Positions 36,302-47,344 are shown, counted from the first letter of the stretch. The stretch is 64,000 bases of DNA from Undibacterium paludis (GCF_022568815.1 NZ_JAKZHX010000013.1:62001-126000); one strand, 5' to 3'. The notes: a model not told the origin generated them from the letters alone. A program made the numbers and translations.

Positions 36302-36691
36302 ATGGCCGATCAAAATCTCAAATTTTTAGTAGTTGATGACTTTTCTACTATGCGTCGCATTGTGCGGAATCTGCTTAAAGAATTGGGGTATTCCAATGTT
36401 GATGAAGCAGAAGATGGCGCAATGGGATTGGCAAAACTAAAGAATGGCGATTTCGATTTTGTCATCTCGGACTGGAATATGCCGAATATGGATGGCCTGA
36501 CGATGCTCCAGCATATCCGGGCCGACCCGGCGCTGTCAAAAATGCCGGTTCTCATGGTGACGGCTGAAGCCAAAAAGGAAAATATCATTGCTGCGGCACA
36601 GGCTGGTGCAAACGGTTATGTCGTCAAGCCATTTACTGCTGCAACCCTGGATGAAAAGCTGACCAAGATTTTTGAAAAGTTAGGTAAGTAA
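36302..36691 (+). CDS. cheY: Chemotaxis response regulator CheY (copy 2, motor type)
   Basis: 129-residue receiver domain very close to enterobacterial Che[20 protein letters not shown] at the N-terminus, Asp57 in [11 protein letters not shown], Thr in VTAEAKK and Lys in VVKPF. This is the likely flagellar switch ligand. In many proteobacteria cheZ follows directly; here it does not. Confidence 0.94.
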   Translation: MADQNLKFLVVDDFSTMRRIVRNLLKELGYSNVDEAEDGAMGLAKLKNGDFDFVISDWNMPNMDGLTMLQHIRADPALSKMPVLMVTAEAKKENIIAAAQAGANGYVVKPFTAATLDEKLTKIFEKLGK

Positions 36692-36815
36692 GAACTTCGA
36701 TTTGCGCGATTGAGAACAATCTTGGTTGCAAAAACAAATGCTTTTATGCATGAGTAAAGTGGATATGCCAGTGATGTAGAGGTCGTCAATTTGATGGGTG
36801 TGGTGGTCGGGAGTG

Positions 36816-36908
36816 ATGACTATCTTTTTATCCGACGAAATGGTGGCAACTGCGAAAATCGAGATTCACCAGGAAAGACGTTTCCACGTTGTCGTGTGTC
36901 GAGCCTAG
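36816..36908 (+). CDS. Possible 30-residue small ORF
   Basis: In the 295-base gap after cheY copy 2. ATG with GGGAG two bases upstream, so spacing is poor; the peptide begins MTIFLSDEMV and has no family I recognise. It may be chance or the leftover of a lost gene. Nothing else is seen in 36692-36986. Confidence 0.15.
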   Translation: MTIFLSDEMVATAKIEIHQERRFHVVVCRA

Positions 36909-36986
36909 GTTGATGAATTACCAGTTAGTTAATTTGCGACTTTAAGCCTTGCAGTCATGCTCAACTGATATAGACAAAAAAATAAA

Positions 36987-38204
36987 ATGATAGAAGATAG
37001 CTTCATTGTAAGAGAACCTTTACTCGATCCCAAGCAGAGGGTGATCGGCTTTCAGTTTTCATGGCTGCAACGTGACCAGAATGTTGAGGCGACAACAGAG
37101 AGCCTCAATGATTTGCTCGAATTTGTTGCTGAGCAGCTACATGATGACGATAAAGGTTTTCTGCTAGGGGAGAGCCTGCTGTTCCTGGAAGCAGTTCCTG
37201 AACTTCTGTATGCTGAGGGACTGCAGTTGCTGCCGGCAAAAAACACCGTGCTGATACTTCACAAGAAGTATTTCGTTGAACCTGCAACCCTGGACAAGAT
37301 TACTGAGCTGCGTCAGCAAGGCTATGGGATTTGTCTGCGCGGCGCCGAAGTGACGACGCTGGAACGCTCCTATTTCGCACAAATTACCCATCTGGAAGTC
37401 AAGCTTAATGCTGCCAACTTTGCGTCTCAGGCCAAAGTTTATGCTGCATTGAAGCAGTCCAGTGTGCGGATGGTGGCACGCAACATCATGACCTGGCAGG
37501 ATTTTGATGCCTGTTCAGCTTTGGGTCTGGATAGTTTTGTTGGGAAATTGCATCTGACTCCCAGACCAAGCACTGCCCCAAAAACTTTAAATACTGCACA
37601 AACCACCATCCTGCAATTGATGGAAATGGTCAGAAAAAATGCTGACATCCAGCAATTGGAAGCGGTTGTGAAACGCGATGCGACACTGGCTTACAAGCTG
37701 CTTCGCTACATCAATTCCGCCGGTTTTGGTTTGAGAACAGAGGTACAGTCACTCAAGCATGCTGTACAAATGCTTGGCTATAGCCCTTTGTACCGCTGGT
37801 TGACTTTGCTATTGGCAACGGCAAGTACAAGTGGCTATTCGCCCGTATTGCTGGAAACTGCCATCGTGCGTGGACGTTTGGCAGAAATGCTGGGGCAGAG
37901 CAAAATGTCCAAGAGTGAAGCAGAGAATCTTTTTGTCGCCGGCATGTTTTCTTTGCTCGACAGATTGCTTGGCATACCCATGGAAGAGGTCCTGTCCACC
38001 ATACAATTGCCTGATGTGGTGACAGAGGCCCTGATTTCGCGTGGTGGTGTGTATGGCCCCTTCCTGGCACTGGCAGAAGCCTGCGAATTGAATAGCATGC
38101 TGGTTGGTTCTCTGGCAGAATCCTTGAAAATTACACCTCCTGATTTAAATGCGGCGCATATGTCCGCCCTGGTTTGGGCAAAAAATGTAGCTTCCATGGC
38201 TTGA
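36987..38204 (+). CDS. HDOD-domain signalling protein (degenerate EAL-HDOD type)
   Basis: 405 residues. The C-terminal half (about 205-400) is an HDOD domain: L-x-Y-I-N-S-A-G-F-G and IQxLKHAVQMLGY-type segments are visible. The N-terminal half has the length and position of the EAL domain in YuxH-like proteins, but I see no E-A-L or metal-ligand motifs, so it is not expected to break down c-di-GMP. Such proteins act as scaffolds in signalling. It closes the chemotaxis island. Confidence 0.75.
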   Translation: MIEDSFIVREPLLDPKQRVIGFQFSWLQRDQNVEATTESLNDLLEFVAEQLHDDDKGFLLGESLLFLEAVPELLYAEGLQLLPAKNTVLILHKKYFVEPATLDKITELRQQGYGICLRGAEVTTLERSYFAQITHLEVKLNAANFASQAKVYAALKQSSVRMVARNIMTWQDFDACSALGLDSFVGKLHLTPRPSTAPKTLNTAQTTILQLMEMVRKNADIQQLEAVVKRDATLAYKLLRYINSAGFGLRTEVQSLKHAVQMLGYSPLYRWLTLLLATASTSGYSPVLLETAIVRGRLAEMLGQSKMSKSEAENLFVAGMFSLLDRLLGIPMEEVLSTIQLPDVVTEALISRGGVYGPFLALAEACELNSMLVGSLAESLKITPPDLNAAHMSALVWAKNVASMA

Positions 38205-38221
38205 TGTCTTAATTGCTGATG

Positions 38222-38254
38222 AAAAAGACAAGCAATATTGCTTGTCTTTTTTTT
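38222..38254 (+). terminator. Intrinsic terminator after the chemotaxis island
   Basis: AAGACAAGCAAT / ATTGCTTGTCTT perfect palindrome followed by eight T. It ends the unit finishing with the HDOD gene. Confidence 0.92.
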
Positions 38255-38364
38255 GTTTTCAGTGCAAGGATTTTGGTCAGGGTCTCAGAAGCAGATTTTC
38301 GAAAAAAACAGACCACGTGTAAGAATGTTTGTTGTTTCTTGACAAAAAATAATAGTTTTAATTT

Positions 38365-40050
38365 ATGACGGTCTTGCCAGAGAATAAAGAATCAAGTTTT
38401 ACGACTATACCTGCCTGGCTGGTCTGGTTGCTGACCGTCTTTTTCTTGGCTTATGGTCTGGGTTGTTATCCGATACTCGATAACAATGAGGGACTGTATG
38501 CAGAAATCCCCAGGGAAATGCTGGCATCAGGTGATTGGCATCACTGGATCATCCCTCACCTGAATGGTTTGGCCTATATGGAAAAACCGCCCCTGTTGTA
38601 CTGGCTGACGGCGCTTTCATTTGCAGTTTTTGGCGAACATGAATGGGCTGCGAGGCTGGTGCCGGCCTTGTCCGCCTTGTCTTGTGTCGCCATGCTCATG
38701 TGGTTCGGTCGTCAGATAGGTCGGGTTGCTGCATCGAGGCTGGCAGCACTGATGTTCATCAGTGGACTGGGCGTCATGGCGATGTCGCGCACGCTGATGT
38801 TTGACATGTTGTTGACAGCATTTTTGTCGGCAGCGCTGATGTACGGCTATTTATTCAGCGTATCCCGGGATAAGAAAAATTTATGTCGTTCCTTGGCAAT
38901 GCTGGCTCTGGCTTTGCTTGCCAAGGGGTTTGTCGCCATTATTCTTTTTGCCGCTGTGACCTTCGTTTATACGGTTTTGCTTTCGACATCCTTGCATGAT
39001 TTCTGGATGAGGTTCAAGGCCTGGTTTGACCCCAAGGCGATCGCCATTTTCTTGCTGATCGCCATGCCCTGGCATATCGCTGCAACTTTGACCGAGCCTA
39101 TATTTGCCTGGTTCTATTTCATCAATGAACATGTGCTACGCTTCCTGGGGAAGCGTGAGCCACATGATTACTATGCCGGGGCTTGGTGGTATTACTTGCC
39201 CAGGATGCTGATTTACCTGTTCCCCTGGTCTTTCTTTTTACCTTTGTTGCTGATCAGGGCCAGGCAACAGACACCAAGAGCCTTGCATGTCTTTTTGGCC
39301 AGTGCATGGATTATGCCGGTACTGTTCTTTTCCTTGTCCAGTGCCAAGGCCAATTATTATCTTGTCGTCGTGATGCCTCTGGCTGCCTTGCAGTTGGCCA
39401 TTGCTCTGGAAGACAGGCTTACGGTTGCCCGCTCCTGGAGCAGGGCGCTGGTAGGCTTGACCCTGTCTCTGATGTTTGCTGCAATTGCATGGTGGGTCCA
39501 TAAACAGGCTTCAGGTGAAATGGCTAATCTGCAGATATTTGGCTATGGTGCAATTCAGTTTCTGACGCTGCTGATGACCTCTCTGAGTTTAGCCAGCCTG
39601 GTTGCATCTTTCATCGTCTGGTGGAATAAGCGGATAGGTATTATTCCCTACATTGTCTTGCCTGCATTTTTACTGGTCGCGGCTATTGGTATCTTGCAAG
39701 CCATGGCGGGACAGACTTCAACTCTGCCTATGGTGCGGGATTTGCAGTCTTCATCAGGGAGCCGTGAAGTGTTTCTGTTCAGGGTATTCGAACACCAGTC
39801 TTCACTGCCGTTTTATCTCAAGCGACCTGTCAGGGTGGTTGAAAGTCGCAGCAGTGATTTGTTCTGGGGTAATAAGCTACATAAAAATAATATTGTTATT
39901 TCTGACACTTTTTTTGATAAGTTGATTGCTCAGCAGCAGGTCAGTCTGATTGTTCTTGATGAGGATTTGGCAAGTTTTCAAGAGAAGAAGTATGCTGACA
40001 AATTCCAGAACATTAAAAAAATTGGCCGCAGTACAGTGTTTATGAATTGA
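38365..40050 (+). CDS. ArnT/PMT-family glycosyltransferase
   Basis: Polytopic membrane protein of 561 residues with about 11-12 hydrophobic segments. The first loop has N-N-E-G-L-Y-A-E-I-P-R-E-M (about residues 41-53), the acidic pattern of GT-C enzymes such as ArnT and protein O-mannosyltransferases, followed by YMEKPPLLYW. Such enzymes move a sugar from a polyprenyl-phosphate donor to lipid A or other acceptors on the periplasmic side. No arn genes are near, so the substrate is open. A stand-alone gene between two terminator/promoter regions. Confidence 0.8.
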   Translation: MTVLPENKESSFTTIPAWLVWLLTVFFLAYGLGCYPILDNNEGLYAEIPREMLASGDWHHWIIPHLNGLAYMEKPPLLYWLTALSFAVFGEHEWAARLVPALSALSCVAMLMWFGRQIGRVAASRLAALMFISGLGVMAMSRTLMFDMLLTAFLSAALMYGYLFSVSRDKKNLCRSLAMLALALLAKGFVAIILFAAVTFVYTVLLSTSLHDFWMRFKAWFDPKAIAIFLLIAMPWHIAATLTEPIFAWFYFINEHVLRFLGKREPHDYYAGAWWYYLPRMLIYLFPWSFFLPLLLIRARQQTPRALHVFLASAWIMPVLFFSLSSAKANYYLVVVMPLAALQLAIALEDRLTVARSWSRALVGLTLSLMFAAIAWWVHKQASGEMANLQIFGYGAIQFLTLLMTSLSLASLVASFIVWWNKRIGIIPYIVLPAFLLVAAIGILQAMAGQTSTLPMVRDLQSSSGSREVFLFRVFEHQSSLPFYLKRPVRVVESRSSDLFWGNKLHKNNIVISDTFFDKLIAQQQVSLIVLDEDLASFQEKKYADKFQNIKKIGRSTVFMN

Positions 40051-40086
40051 GTTTGCTGTGTCGGGCAATTTCTTCTTTTTGTCGGC

Positions 40087-40115
40087 TGGAGTCGGTCAGG
40101 TCATCAAGGTATAAT
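40087..40115 (+). promoter_or_regulatory. Possible promoter of purL
   Basis: TATAAT (40110-40115) is a perfect -10; the -35 TGGAGT (40087-40092) at 17 bases is weak, which is common for activated or repressed genes. It lies about 70 bases before the purL ATG. Confidence 0.45.
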
Positions 40116-40186
40116 CTCGGTTTCTGATCCAACCAGCAATCGTGCATGGCAGTTTTGTGTACATTGCCTCAACTACCTCACTCACC

Positions 40187-43100
40187 ATGTTGATATTGCC
40201 AGGCTCTAACGCCCTGTCTGCCTTTCGTACCTCCGGTCTTCTTTCACGCTTGCAATCGGTTGATGCCACTATAGTTGGTGTCAGTGGTCGCTTCGTTCAT
40301 TTCGTTGATAGTGCATCTGAACTGTCCAAAGAAGAGGAGGATAAACTCAATGCCTTGCTGGTTTATGGCGATGCCTTTACAGCCAGCAGTGAAGGCGACA
40401 CTTTTGTCGTCATCCCGCGCTTTGGCACGATTTCACCCTGGGCGAGCAAGGCTACGGACATTGCCCATAACTGTGGTATGCAACATATACATCGCATAGA
40501 GCGCGGCATTATTTACTCGGTTCAGGTCAAGTCTGGTTTGTTGGGTGGGGTTAAAAAACTGGCTGAAGCCAGCCGCCCTCTGGTGGCTGGCCTCTTGCAT
40601 GACCGGATGACGGAAATGGTGCTCGATGATGCAAAGCAGGCAAAAGCCTTGTTCACGGAGCTGGTGGCGAAAGACCTGGAGTTTGTCGACATACTGGAAG
40701 GCGGCAAAGCGGCACTGTTGAAGGCAAATACCGAGCTGGGTCTGGCCCTGTCTGATGATGAAATCGATTATCTGGTTGCAGCCTTCACCAATGCAAAACG
40801 CAACCCTACTGACGTTGAATTGATGATGTTTGCCCAGGCAAATAGCGAGCATTGCCGCCACAAGATCTTTAACGCTGACTGGAATATCGACGGCGTGAAA
40901 CAGGATAAATCCCTGTTCCAGATGATCAAGAACACTCATCAGTTGCAACCCAAGGGCACTATCGTTGCCTATAGTGACAATTCATCGATCATGGAAGGTG
41001 CGGTCGTTACTCGCTTTTATCCCGGCCAGGACCAGGTCTACCGGTCTGATATTGAGTTGACGCATACTCTGATGAAGGTGGAAACGCATAATCATCCGAC
41101 TGCCATTTCACCTTTCCCTGGTGCCTCTACCGGCGCTGGTGGCGAAATTCGTGATGAAGGTGCCACAGGTCGTGGTGCCAAGCCCAAGGCAGGTCTGACG
41201 GGTTTTACCGTGTCCAATCTGATGTTACCCGGTACGTTACAGGCTTGGGAAAATTCTGCTGATACCGTGCAGAGACAAGAAAAAAAAGCCGCAGTTTATG
41301 GTAAACCTGACCGTATCGCCTCACCCTTGCAAATCATGATAGAGGGGCCAATTGGCGGTGCTGCCTTTAACAATGAATTTGGTCGCCCCAATCTTGGTGG
41401 CTATTTCCGCACGTTCGAGCAAAATGTTGCCGGCAATGTGTATGGCTATCATAAACCCATCATGATAGCCGGCGGCATAGGCAATATCTCTGACAAGCAC
41501 ACGAAAAAGAATGATTTGCCAGTTGGTAGTTTGTTGATACAACTCGGTGGCCCCGGCATGCGCATAGGCATGGGTGGCAGTGCTGCTTCATCAATGGCGA
41601 CCGGTACGAATACGGCAGACCTGGATTTTGATTCCGTGCAGCGTGGCAATCCGGAAATGGAGCGCAGGGCGCAGGAAGTCATCAATTCGTGCTGGCAGAT
41701 GGGTAACGACAATCCTATTTTGTCCATTCATGACGTTGGTGCAGGTGGTTTGTCGAATGCTTTCCCTGAAATCACCAATGATGCCAAGCGTGGTGCCTTG
41801 TTTGATTTGCGTAAAGTGCCGCTGGAAGAGAGCGGCATGGCGCCCAAGGAAATCTGGAGTAACGAGTCGCAAGAGCGCTATGTGCTCGGCATTGCGCCAG
41901 AGAGCCTGGAGATATTCCGTAGCTTCTGCGAGCGTGAACGCTGCCCGTTTGCGGTAGTCGGTACGGCGACAGAAGAGCGTCAATTGCGACTCATCGATCC
42001 GCAAAATAACACATCACCGGTTGATATGCCCATGGATGTCTTGCTTGGCAAACCACCCAAGATGCACAGGGATGTTGTCCATGTTGAGCAGGATTTTCCG
42101 GCGATTGATTTGACGGGCATCGATTTGCAAGAAGCTGCTCAGCGCGTTCTGAGTTTGCCTACCGTAGCTGATAAATCCTTTCTCATTACCATTGGCGATC
42201 GCACAGTTGGTGCAACATCGGTACGTGACCAGATGGTCGGCCCCTGGCAGGTACCGGTTGCTGATTGTGCAGTGACAACAATGAGCCTGGAAGGCTATCT
42301 GGGTGAAGCCATGTCCATGGGCGAGCGCACACCGCTGGCTATCGTGAATGCTGCGGCATCTGGCCGTATGGCGGTCGGTGAGGCCATCACCAATATCGCT
42401 GCTGCACCAATCGCAGACATAACGGATATCAAGTTGTCGGCGAACTGGATGGCTGCTTGTGGTCAGCCTGGTCAGGATGCCGCACTGTTCGATACGGTCA
42501 AGACCGTGGGGATGGAGTTGTGCCCGGCTCTGGGTATCAGCATTCCTGTGGGCAAGGACTCCCTGTCCATGCGTACTACCTGGAATGATGAGGGGCAAAG
42601 CAAGGCAGTTACTTCGCCGGTGTCGCTGATTATTTCTGCATTCTCGCCTGTGTACGATGTGCGTAAGTCTCTGACTCCGCAAATTCGCCTGGACCAGGGT
42701 GATACCAGCCTGATCCTGATTGACCTGGGGCGTGGCAAGAACCGTCTCGGCGCATCCTGCTTTGCGCAAGTGATGCAGCAACTGGGCAATGAGGTGCCGG
42801 ATGTTGATAGCCCGGAAGACTTGAAAGCTTTCTTTGCAGCGATACAGCAATTGAATCGCGAAGCTAAATTACTGGCCTATCATGATCGTTCTGATGGCGG
42901 TTTGTTCGCCACTTTGTGTGAAATGGCTTTTGCCGGTCGTGCGGGCTTGTCCGTGAACCTTGATATTCTGACTCTGGACAGCGAGCATGCAGCTGACCAG
43001 GGCGATGCCAAGAACTGGGCCATTCAGGTTGGGGAGCGTCGCAACGACATGACTTTACGTGCCTTGTTCAGTGAAGAACTTGGTGCTGTCATTCAGGTGC

Positions 43101-44182
43101 GTACGGCGCAGCGCTCGGAAGTCATGGACGTTTTGCGCAGCTTTAACCTGGGTGCTTGCAGCCATATCATCGGTAAGGTGAATCAGGGTGACAGCATAGA
43201 ATTCATGCGTGACGCCAAGCAAATCTATGCACAGCCCAGAACTGCCCTGCATCAGTTGTGGAGCAAGACCAGCTGGCAAATTGCGCGCCTGCGTGACAAC
43301 CCGGCTTGTGCTGATGCGGAATATGCACGCATTGCTGATGCGGCAGATCCAGGTATGCAACCCAAGCTTAGTTTTGATCCGCAACAGGACGTCGCTGCAC
43401 CGTTCATTGCGAGCGGCGTGCGTCCCAAGGTTGCCATCCTGCGTGAGCAGGGTGTCAATTCGCATATAGAAACCGCTTATGTCATGCACAAGTCCGGTTT
43501 TGAAGCAGTGGATGTGCACATGAGTGACCTGATTGCCGGTCGTGCAAAACTGACCGACTTCAAGGGGTTGATCGCTGTTGGCGGCTTCTCTTATGGCGAC
43601 GTACTGGGTGCGGGCGAGGGCTGGGCAAAAACCATATTGTTCAATGCCATGATGTCTGATCAGTTCTCGCAATTCTTCCATCGCGGTGATACCTTTGGAC
43701 TGGGTATCTGTAATGGTTGCCAGATGATGAGTAACTTGAAATCCATCATCCCTGGTGCGCAGGCCTGGCCCAAATTCACCAGGAATAAATCCGAGCAATT
43801 CGAGGGGCGTTTTGCCATGGTAGAGGTGGCTGAGTCTGCCTCCATCTTTTTTCAGGGCATGGCTGGCACGCAAACACCTATCGCTATTGCCCATGGTGAA
43901 GGCTTTGCTGACTTCTCAACGACCGGTGATATCGCCAGAGCACAGGTGGCCATGCGCTTCATCAATAATGCAGGCCAGGCGACAGAAGCCTACCCATACA
44001 ATCCGAATGGTTCGCCGCAGGGCATTACTTCCGTTACCAATGAAGACGGACGCTTTACGGTATTGATGCCGCACGCTGAGCGAGTATTCCGTACAGTACT
44101 GCAATCCTGGCATCCGGACGGCTGGGGTGAGGATTCGCCATGGATGCGTATGTTCCGTAATGCACGTGTCTGGGTAGGTTGA
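40187..44182 (+). CDS. purL: Phosphoribosylformylglycinamidine synthase PurL (long single-chain form)
   Basis: Fourth step of purine synthesis: FGAR + glutamine + ATP to FGAM. About 1331 residues. An N-terminal PurS-like domain is followed by two synthetase repeats ([41 protein letters not shown]). The C-terminal glutaminase has the catalytic Cys in [10 protein letters not shown] and the His-x-Glu pair near HGEGF. The ATG at 40187 gives the usual [11 protein letters not shown] start; a GTG at 40142 would add 15 residues unlike the family. Single-gene unit. Confidence 0.97.
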   Translation: MLILPGSNALSAFRTSGLLSRLQSVDATIVGVSGRFVHFVDSASELSKEEEDKLNALLVYGDAFTASSEGDTFVVIPRFGTISPWASKATDIAHNCGMQHIHRIERGIIYSVQVKSGLLGGVKKLAEASRPLVAGLLHDRMTEMVLDDAKQAKALFTELVAKDLEFVDILEGGKAALLKANTELGLALSDDEIDYLVAAFTNAKRNPTDVELMMFAQANSEHCRHKIFNADWNIDGVKQDKSLFQMIKNTHQLQPKGTIVAYSDNSSIMEGAVVTRFYPGQDQVYRSDIELTHTLMKVETHNHPTAISPFPGASTGAGGEIRDEGATGRGAKPKAGLTGFTVSNLMLPGTLQAWENSADTVQRQEKKAAVYGKPDRIASPLQIMIEGPIGGAAFNNEFGRPNLGGYFRTFEQNVAGNVYGYHKPIMIAGGIGNISDKHTKKNDLPVGSLLIQLGGPGMRIGMGGSAASSMATGTNTADLDFDSVQRGNPEMERRAQEVINSCWQMGNDNPILSIHDVGAGGLSNAFPEITNDAKRGALFDLRKVPLEESGMAPKEIWSNESQERYVLGIAPESLEIFRSFCERERCPFAVVGTATEERQLRLIDPQNNTSPVDMPMDVLLGKPPKMHRDVVHVEQDFPAIDLTGIDLQEAAQRVLSLPTVADKSFLITIGDRTVGATSVRDQMVGPWQVPVADCAVTTMSLEGYLGEAMSMGERTPLAIVNAAASGRMAVGEAITNIAAAPIADITDIKLSANWMAACGQPGQDAALFDTVKTVGMELCPALGISIPVGKDSLSMRTTWNDEGQSKAVTSPVSLIISAFSPVYDVRKSLTPQIRLDQGDTSLILIDLGRGKNRLGASCFAQVMQQLGNEVPDVDSPEDLKAFFAAIQQLNREAKLLAYHDRSDGGLFATLCEMAFAGRAGLSVNLDILTLDSEHAADQGDAKNWAIQVGERRNDMTLRALFSEELGAVIQVRTAQRSEVMDVLRSFNLGACSHIIGKVNQGDSIEFMRDAKQIYAQPRTALHQLWSKTSWQIARLRDNPACADAEYARIADAADPGMQPKLSFDPQQDVAAPFIASGVRPKVAILREQGVNSHIETAYVMHKSGFEAVDVHMSDLIAGRAKLTDFKGLIAVGGFSYGDVLGAGEGWAKTILFNAMMSDQFSQFFHRGDTFGLGICNGCQMMSNLKSIIPGAQAWPKFTRNKSEQFEGRFAMVEVAESASIFFQGMAGTQTPIAIAHGEGFADFSTTGDIARAQVAMRFINNAGQATEAYPYNPNGSPQGITSVTNEDGRFTVLMPHAERVFRTVLQSWHPDGWGEDSPWMRMFRNARVWVG

Positions 44183-44378
44183 TCCTGTTATTTGCATGGT
44201 GATATCGCCATTGTGGAAGTATGTCACCGTGCAGGTAAGGAGTTGTGAATCAGGCTTTGTTCGCTTGATAAGGTCAGGTTCGAAATCTGAACATGATTTG
44301 CAATCTAAGGTGGAATTAATCTTTCCACCGGCAAAGCTTTCCATATAATGAATTGCTTGGGAACCCATACTTTGTCCG

Positions 44379-45119
44379 ATGCCTCGTTTTGCCTTCATCT
44401 TGCTGCTTCTCGCATTGCCCGTTGCCAGTGCTTCGGAAAGAGTGCGTGCCTGCGGGGGAGACAGCAACTGGCCACCCATGTCTTACGTGAAGACGAGTGG
44501 TGCGGCAGTGGAGGGTTTGTCCGCTGATATTCTGAGGAATATTTTTACCGAACCCAAGATAGAATTAAGGCCGTGGGCACGCTGTCTGTTTGAGGTGCAG
44601 GCCAGAGAAGGGTTTGACATAGTCATGTCGGTGTTCAAGACACCGGAGCGGGAAAAACTGTTTCTGTTTTCCCGCAGCTACCATAGCCTGACTCCTTCCT
44701 ATTTATACGCTACGGCACGTTTCCCGACACCGCCGCTACAAAATCTTGGTGACCTGGAAAAATTCAAGATTTGTTCCCTGCATGGCTCATCCACCTTTTA
44801 CACCAAACTTCCAGCCGGTGCGATAGAGAGCGGGGCAACAAATTACACCAGTCTGTTACGCAAAATTGACAGGGGACATTGTGACATTGTGGTTGACATG
44901 CAGGAGGTATTGCGTGGTTTCGCACGTTTGAGTCTGCTCCCTTTTGATATGAATACCTATCGCATCCTCAATCTGCCGCAGACCGAGAAGTATCCGCTGC
45001 ATTTTGGTGTGAGCAAAGAACACCCAAGGGCGCAGCAAATTATTGATCAGGTGGATAAGGGGCTGGCTGAATTGCAGCGCAATGGAAAACTGAACAGCAT
45101 TATCAACAAATATCAATAA
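44379..45119 (+). CDS. Periplasmic solute-binding protein, SBP_bac_3 type
   Basis: 246 residues: a signal peptide (1-18, cleaved at ASA-SE), then a family-3 extracellular binding fold of the amino-acid type (W-P-P-M-S-Y, G-L-S-A-D-I-L, D-I-V-M-S-V-F-K-T-P-E-R). No ABC permease or ATPase is next to it, so it is an orphan; such lone proteins often act as sensors or serve a distant transporter. The closing region E-L-Q-R-N-G-K-L is typical. Ligand unknown. Confidence 0.8.
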   Translation: MPRFAFILLLLALPVASASERVRACGGDSNWPPMSYVKTSGAAVEGLSADILRNIFTEPKIELRPWARCLFEVQAREGFDIVMSVFKTPEREKLFLFSRSYHSLTPSYLYATARFPTPPLQNLGDLEKFKICSLHGSSTFYTKLPAGAIESGATNYTSLLRKIDRGHCDIVVDMQEVLRGFARLSLLPFDMNTYRILNLPQTEKYPLHFGVSKEHPRAQQIIDQVDKGLAELQRNGKLNSIINKYQ

Positions 45120-45140
45120 ATGACATTAGTGGCTGGCAAT

Positions 45141-45168
45141 AAAAAAGAGGTGCACTGCACCTCTTTTC
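45141..45168. terminator. Bidirectional terminator between the binding-protein gene and the parvulin gene
   Basis: AAAAGAGGTGCA / TGCACCTCTTTT, nearly perfect, with A and T runs at the two ends. It serves the convergent genes on both sides. Confidence 0.88.
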
Positions 45169-45192
45169 TTGGGGGGAACTGAAAACTCAGTC

Positions 45193-45969
45193 TTACTGAA
45201 TTTTGGCTTTCTTGATCAAAGTTTGTTGATAAGCCTGTACGCGTTGTTGTTGCAAGCCTTCGACAAACTGTTGTTTCACTTCTTCGACTGTAGGGAACTT
45301 CGCTGTACGGATATCATCAAGCTTGATGATATGGTAGCCAGCTTGTGATTTTACAGGTGTTTCTGTAAATTGGCCTTTTTGCAGGGCGGTGACAGCCTGG
45401 GCAAAAGTCGGGTCCCAATTGTTAGGTGTGGACCAGTCCAGATCGCCACCTTTGCTTGCGGAGCCCGCGTCTTTGGACTGTTTGGCCAACTCTTCAAATT
45501 TGGCGCCGGCTTTCAGTTTGGAAATAACTGCTTTCGCATCATCTTCTTTTTCCAGCAGGATGTGGTACAGATGGTACTCTTTATCGCCAGCCTGGGTTTT
45601 CAGTTTGTCGTATTCGGCTTGTACTTCTGCGTCAGTGACTGGGTTCTTTTTCAGATGTTCTATCATCAAGGCGCGTACCAGAATGGATTGGCGGCTTGCT
45701 TCGATAGCCTGTTTCACTTCAGCATTGCTTGCCAGTCCGGATTTTTCTGCTTCTTGTATCAATACTTCGCGATTGATCAATTCCTGCTTCAGCATCAGGC
45801 GCAATTGAGGGCTGTCTTGTTGCTGGCCTTGGGCAGTTACTTGTTTGACAAGTGCTTCAAGGCGACTGGAAGGGATTGCTTTGCCATTAACTTTGGCGAG
45901 ATCTTGAGCCATTGCAGGCAGGGCAGTTGCAAGAAGTACAACCAGCAAATGAGCAGGTTTAAAAGTCAT
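45193..45969 (-). CDS. Periplasmic parvulin-type peptidyl-prolyl isomerase
   Basis: 258 residues: signal peptide (1-21, cleaved at AMA-Q), an N-terminal SurA-like helical chaperone part (about 22-125), a parvulin domain (about 130-225) with YHLYHILLE, G-A-K-F-E-E-L-A, GGDLDW and GYHIIKLDD, and a C-terminal helix. Expected to help fold outer-membrane or periplasmic proteins. It lies downstream of yciB and bolA on the minus strand, a conserved order in beta-proteobacteria. Confidence 0.9.
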   Translation of the reverse strand: MTFKPAHLLVVLLATALPAMAQDLAKVNGKAIPSSRLEALVKQVTAQGQQQDSPQLRLMLKQELINREVLIQEAEKSGLASNAEVKQAIEASRQSILVRALMIEHLKKNPVTDAEVQAEYDKLKTQAGDKEYHLYHILLEKEDDAKAVISKLKAGAKFEELAKQSKDAGSASKGGDLDWSTPNNWDPTFAQAVTALQKGQFTETPVKSQAGYHIIKLDDIRTAKFPTVEEVKQQFVEGLQQQRVQAYQQTLIKKAKIQ

Positions 45970-46019
45970 TGTCTGTTCCTAAATAACAAAATAAATAAAA
46001 CGGATTATAGATAAACTGC

Positions 46020-46292
46020 TTAGGTCGGTATCTCTGACGGACTTAATGCCACGATATTGAGGGCATGAATTTCCGTTTGCATCATATCGCCAACGGCATC
46101 ATACACTAGTCGATGGCGAGAAATACGGTTTAAACCCTCAAATTGCTGACAAACTATTCTTACACTGTAATGACCGGCACCGCCAGCAGCCCCTGCATGA
46201 CCGCGATGGGATTCTGAATCATCATGCAATTGACAGTCAATTGGCCGCAAGGTTTCAGTCAATTTTTCTAATATTCGTTCGTAGCGTGTCAT
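46020..46292 (-). CDS. bolA: BolA-family protein
   Basis: 90-residue BolA-like protein; the family works with monothiol glutaredoxins in iron-sulfur cluster handling and, in E. coli, affects cell shape and biofilm. The class-II-KH-like fold is marked by GHYSVRIVCQQFEGLNRISRH and a final H-A-L-N-I-V-A-L-S. Overlaps the stop of yciB by four bases, so translation is coupled. Confidence 0.9.
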   Translation of the reverse strand: MTRYERILEKLTETLRPIDCQLHDDSESHRGHAGAAGGAGHYSVRIVCQQFEGLNRISRHRLVYDAVGDMMQTEIHALNIVALSPSEIPT

Positions 46293-46912
46293 TGCGCAGG
46301 TTCTTCCATGTATTTTGCCAGGAACAGGCTCTGTATAATGACAAATGCCGGCATGATCGCGACTACAGCGATCAATTTGAAATTAGCCCAGGTATCCGTG
46401 GAGAAATTGTATGCCACATACAGATTGATGATGCCCATGGCCAGGAAATAAATCATCCATGCATAGCTGAGGCGTGTCCAGACTGGTGCCGGCAGCTTGA
46501 TTTGCGAACCCATGGCGGCCTGGATCAGGTTGGTCCTGAAAACAAATTGAGCCAGTGCAAAAGCGCCACAATAACACCAGTACAAGACAGTTGGCTTCCA
46601 TTTGATGAAGGCTTCACTCTGGAAGTACAGGGTGGCTCCACCAAAGACCATGATAATGATGAAAGAAATCCATAGCATGGCATCGACTTTTTTGCGACTG
46701 ACCAACAAATAACCTATCTGCAAGATGGATGCCACCAACGTGACTGCTGTCGCCAGCAAGATGGGCGCCAGCTCGGCAGTGGTGGCACCGCCAGAAACTA
46801 TGCCTGACAGGTAGTCAGATACCAGTGATTGCGCAGTCGTGACGTTCCTCTCACCCCATTTGAAGGTGATAAAAAACAGCAAGACCGGGAACATGTCAAA
46901 AAGAAATTTCAT
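46289..46912 (-). CDS. yciB: Inner-membrane septation-related protein YciB (IspZ)
   Basis: 207 residues with five or six membrane segments and the family start M-K-F-L-F-D-x-F-P-V-L-L-F-F. Known to be linked to septation and envelope synthesis, with unclear biochemistry. It leads the yciB-bolA-parvulin unit and lies just after msrB. Confidence 0.93.
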   Translation of the reverse strand: MKFLFDMFPVLLFFITFKWGERNVTTAQSLVSDYLSGIVSGGATTAELAPILLATAVTLVASILQIGYLLVSRKKVDAMLWISFIIIMVFGGATLYFQSEAFIKWKPTVLYWCYCGAFALAQFVFRTNLIQAAMGSQIKLPAPVWTRLSYAWMIYFLAMGIINLYVAYNFSTDTWANFKLIAVVAIMPAFVIIQSLFLAKYMEEPAQ

Positions 46913-46922
46913 TTACAGCAAC

Positions 46923-47318
46923 TTATGGTGTGGGTTCGAATTTTAAGGATGCCGAATTGATGCAATAACGTAGCCTGGTCGGTGGCGGGCCATCAGGAAA
47001 TACGTGGCCCAGATGGGCGTCGCAGATATTACACAATATCTCAGTCCGCGTCATGCCATGAGATGTATCAATCTTCTCACGTACATTGGCCGGATTCAGC
47101 ACGCGAAAATAGCTTGGCCAACCACATCCTGAGTCAAATTTGGCATCAGATGCAAAAAGTGGCGTATTGCAGCAGGTGCATGTATAAATGCCGGTTTCAT
47201 GGTGATCCCAGAATTTCCCGGTAAAGGCCCGTTCTGTGTCCGCATGTCTGGTGACCTGGTATTCGATAGGGCTTAATTGTGCCCTCCATTCTGCGTCGGT
47301 TTTAACTATCTTGCTCAT
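46923..47318 (-). CDS. msrB: Peptide-methionine (R)-S-oxide reductase MsrB
   Basis: Repairs oxidised methionine (R form). About 131 residues: zinc Cys pairs CTCC and CNIC, GWPSYF near residue 70, and the catalytic Cys in [11 protein letters not shown]. No signal peptide, so cytoplasmic. The ATG at 47318 has GAGGAAATC just upstream; longer in-frame readings run back into selO. It is 26 bases downstream of selO. Confidence 0.95.
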   Translation of the reverse strand: MSKIVKTDAEWRAQLSPIEYQVTRHADTERAFTGKFWDHHETGIYTCTCCNTPLFASDAKFDSGCGWPSYFRVLNPANVREKIDTSHGMTRTEILCNICDAHLGHVFPDGPPPTRLRYCINSASLKFEPTP

Positions 47319-47344
47319 GATTTCCTCTATTCTTTCATTGTTGG

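Noticed and set aside
42014..43894. Two ~280-residue minus-strand frames opposite purL
   Set aside because: No recognisable domains; the purL frame is continuous and certain.
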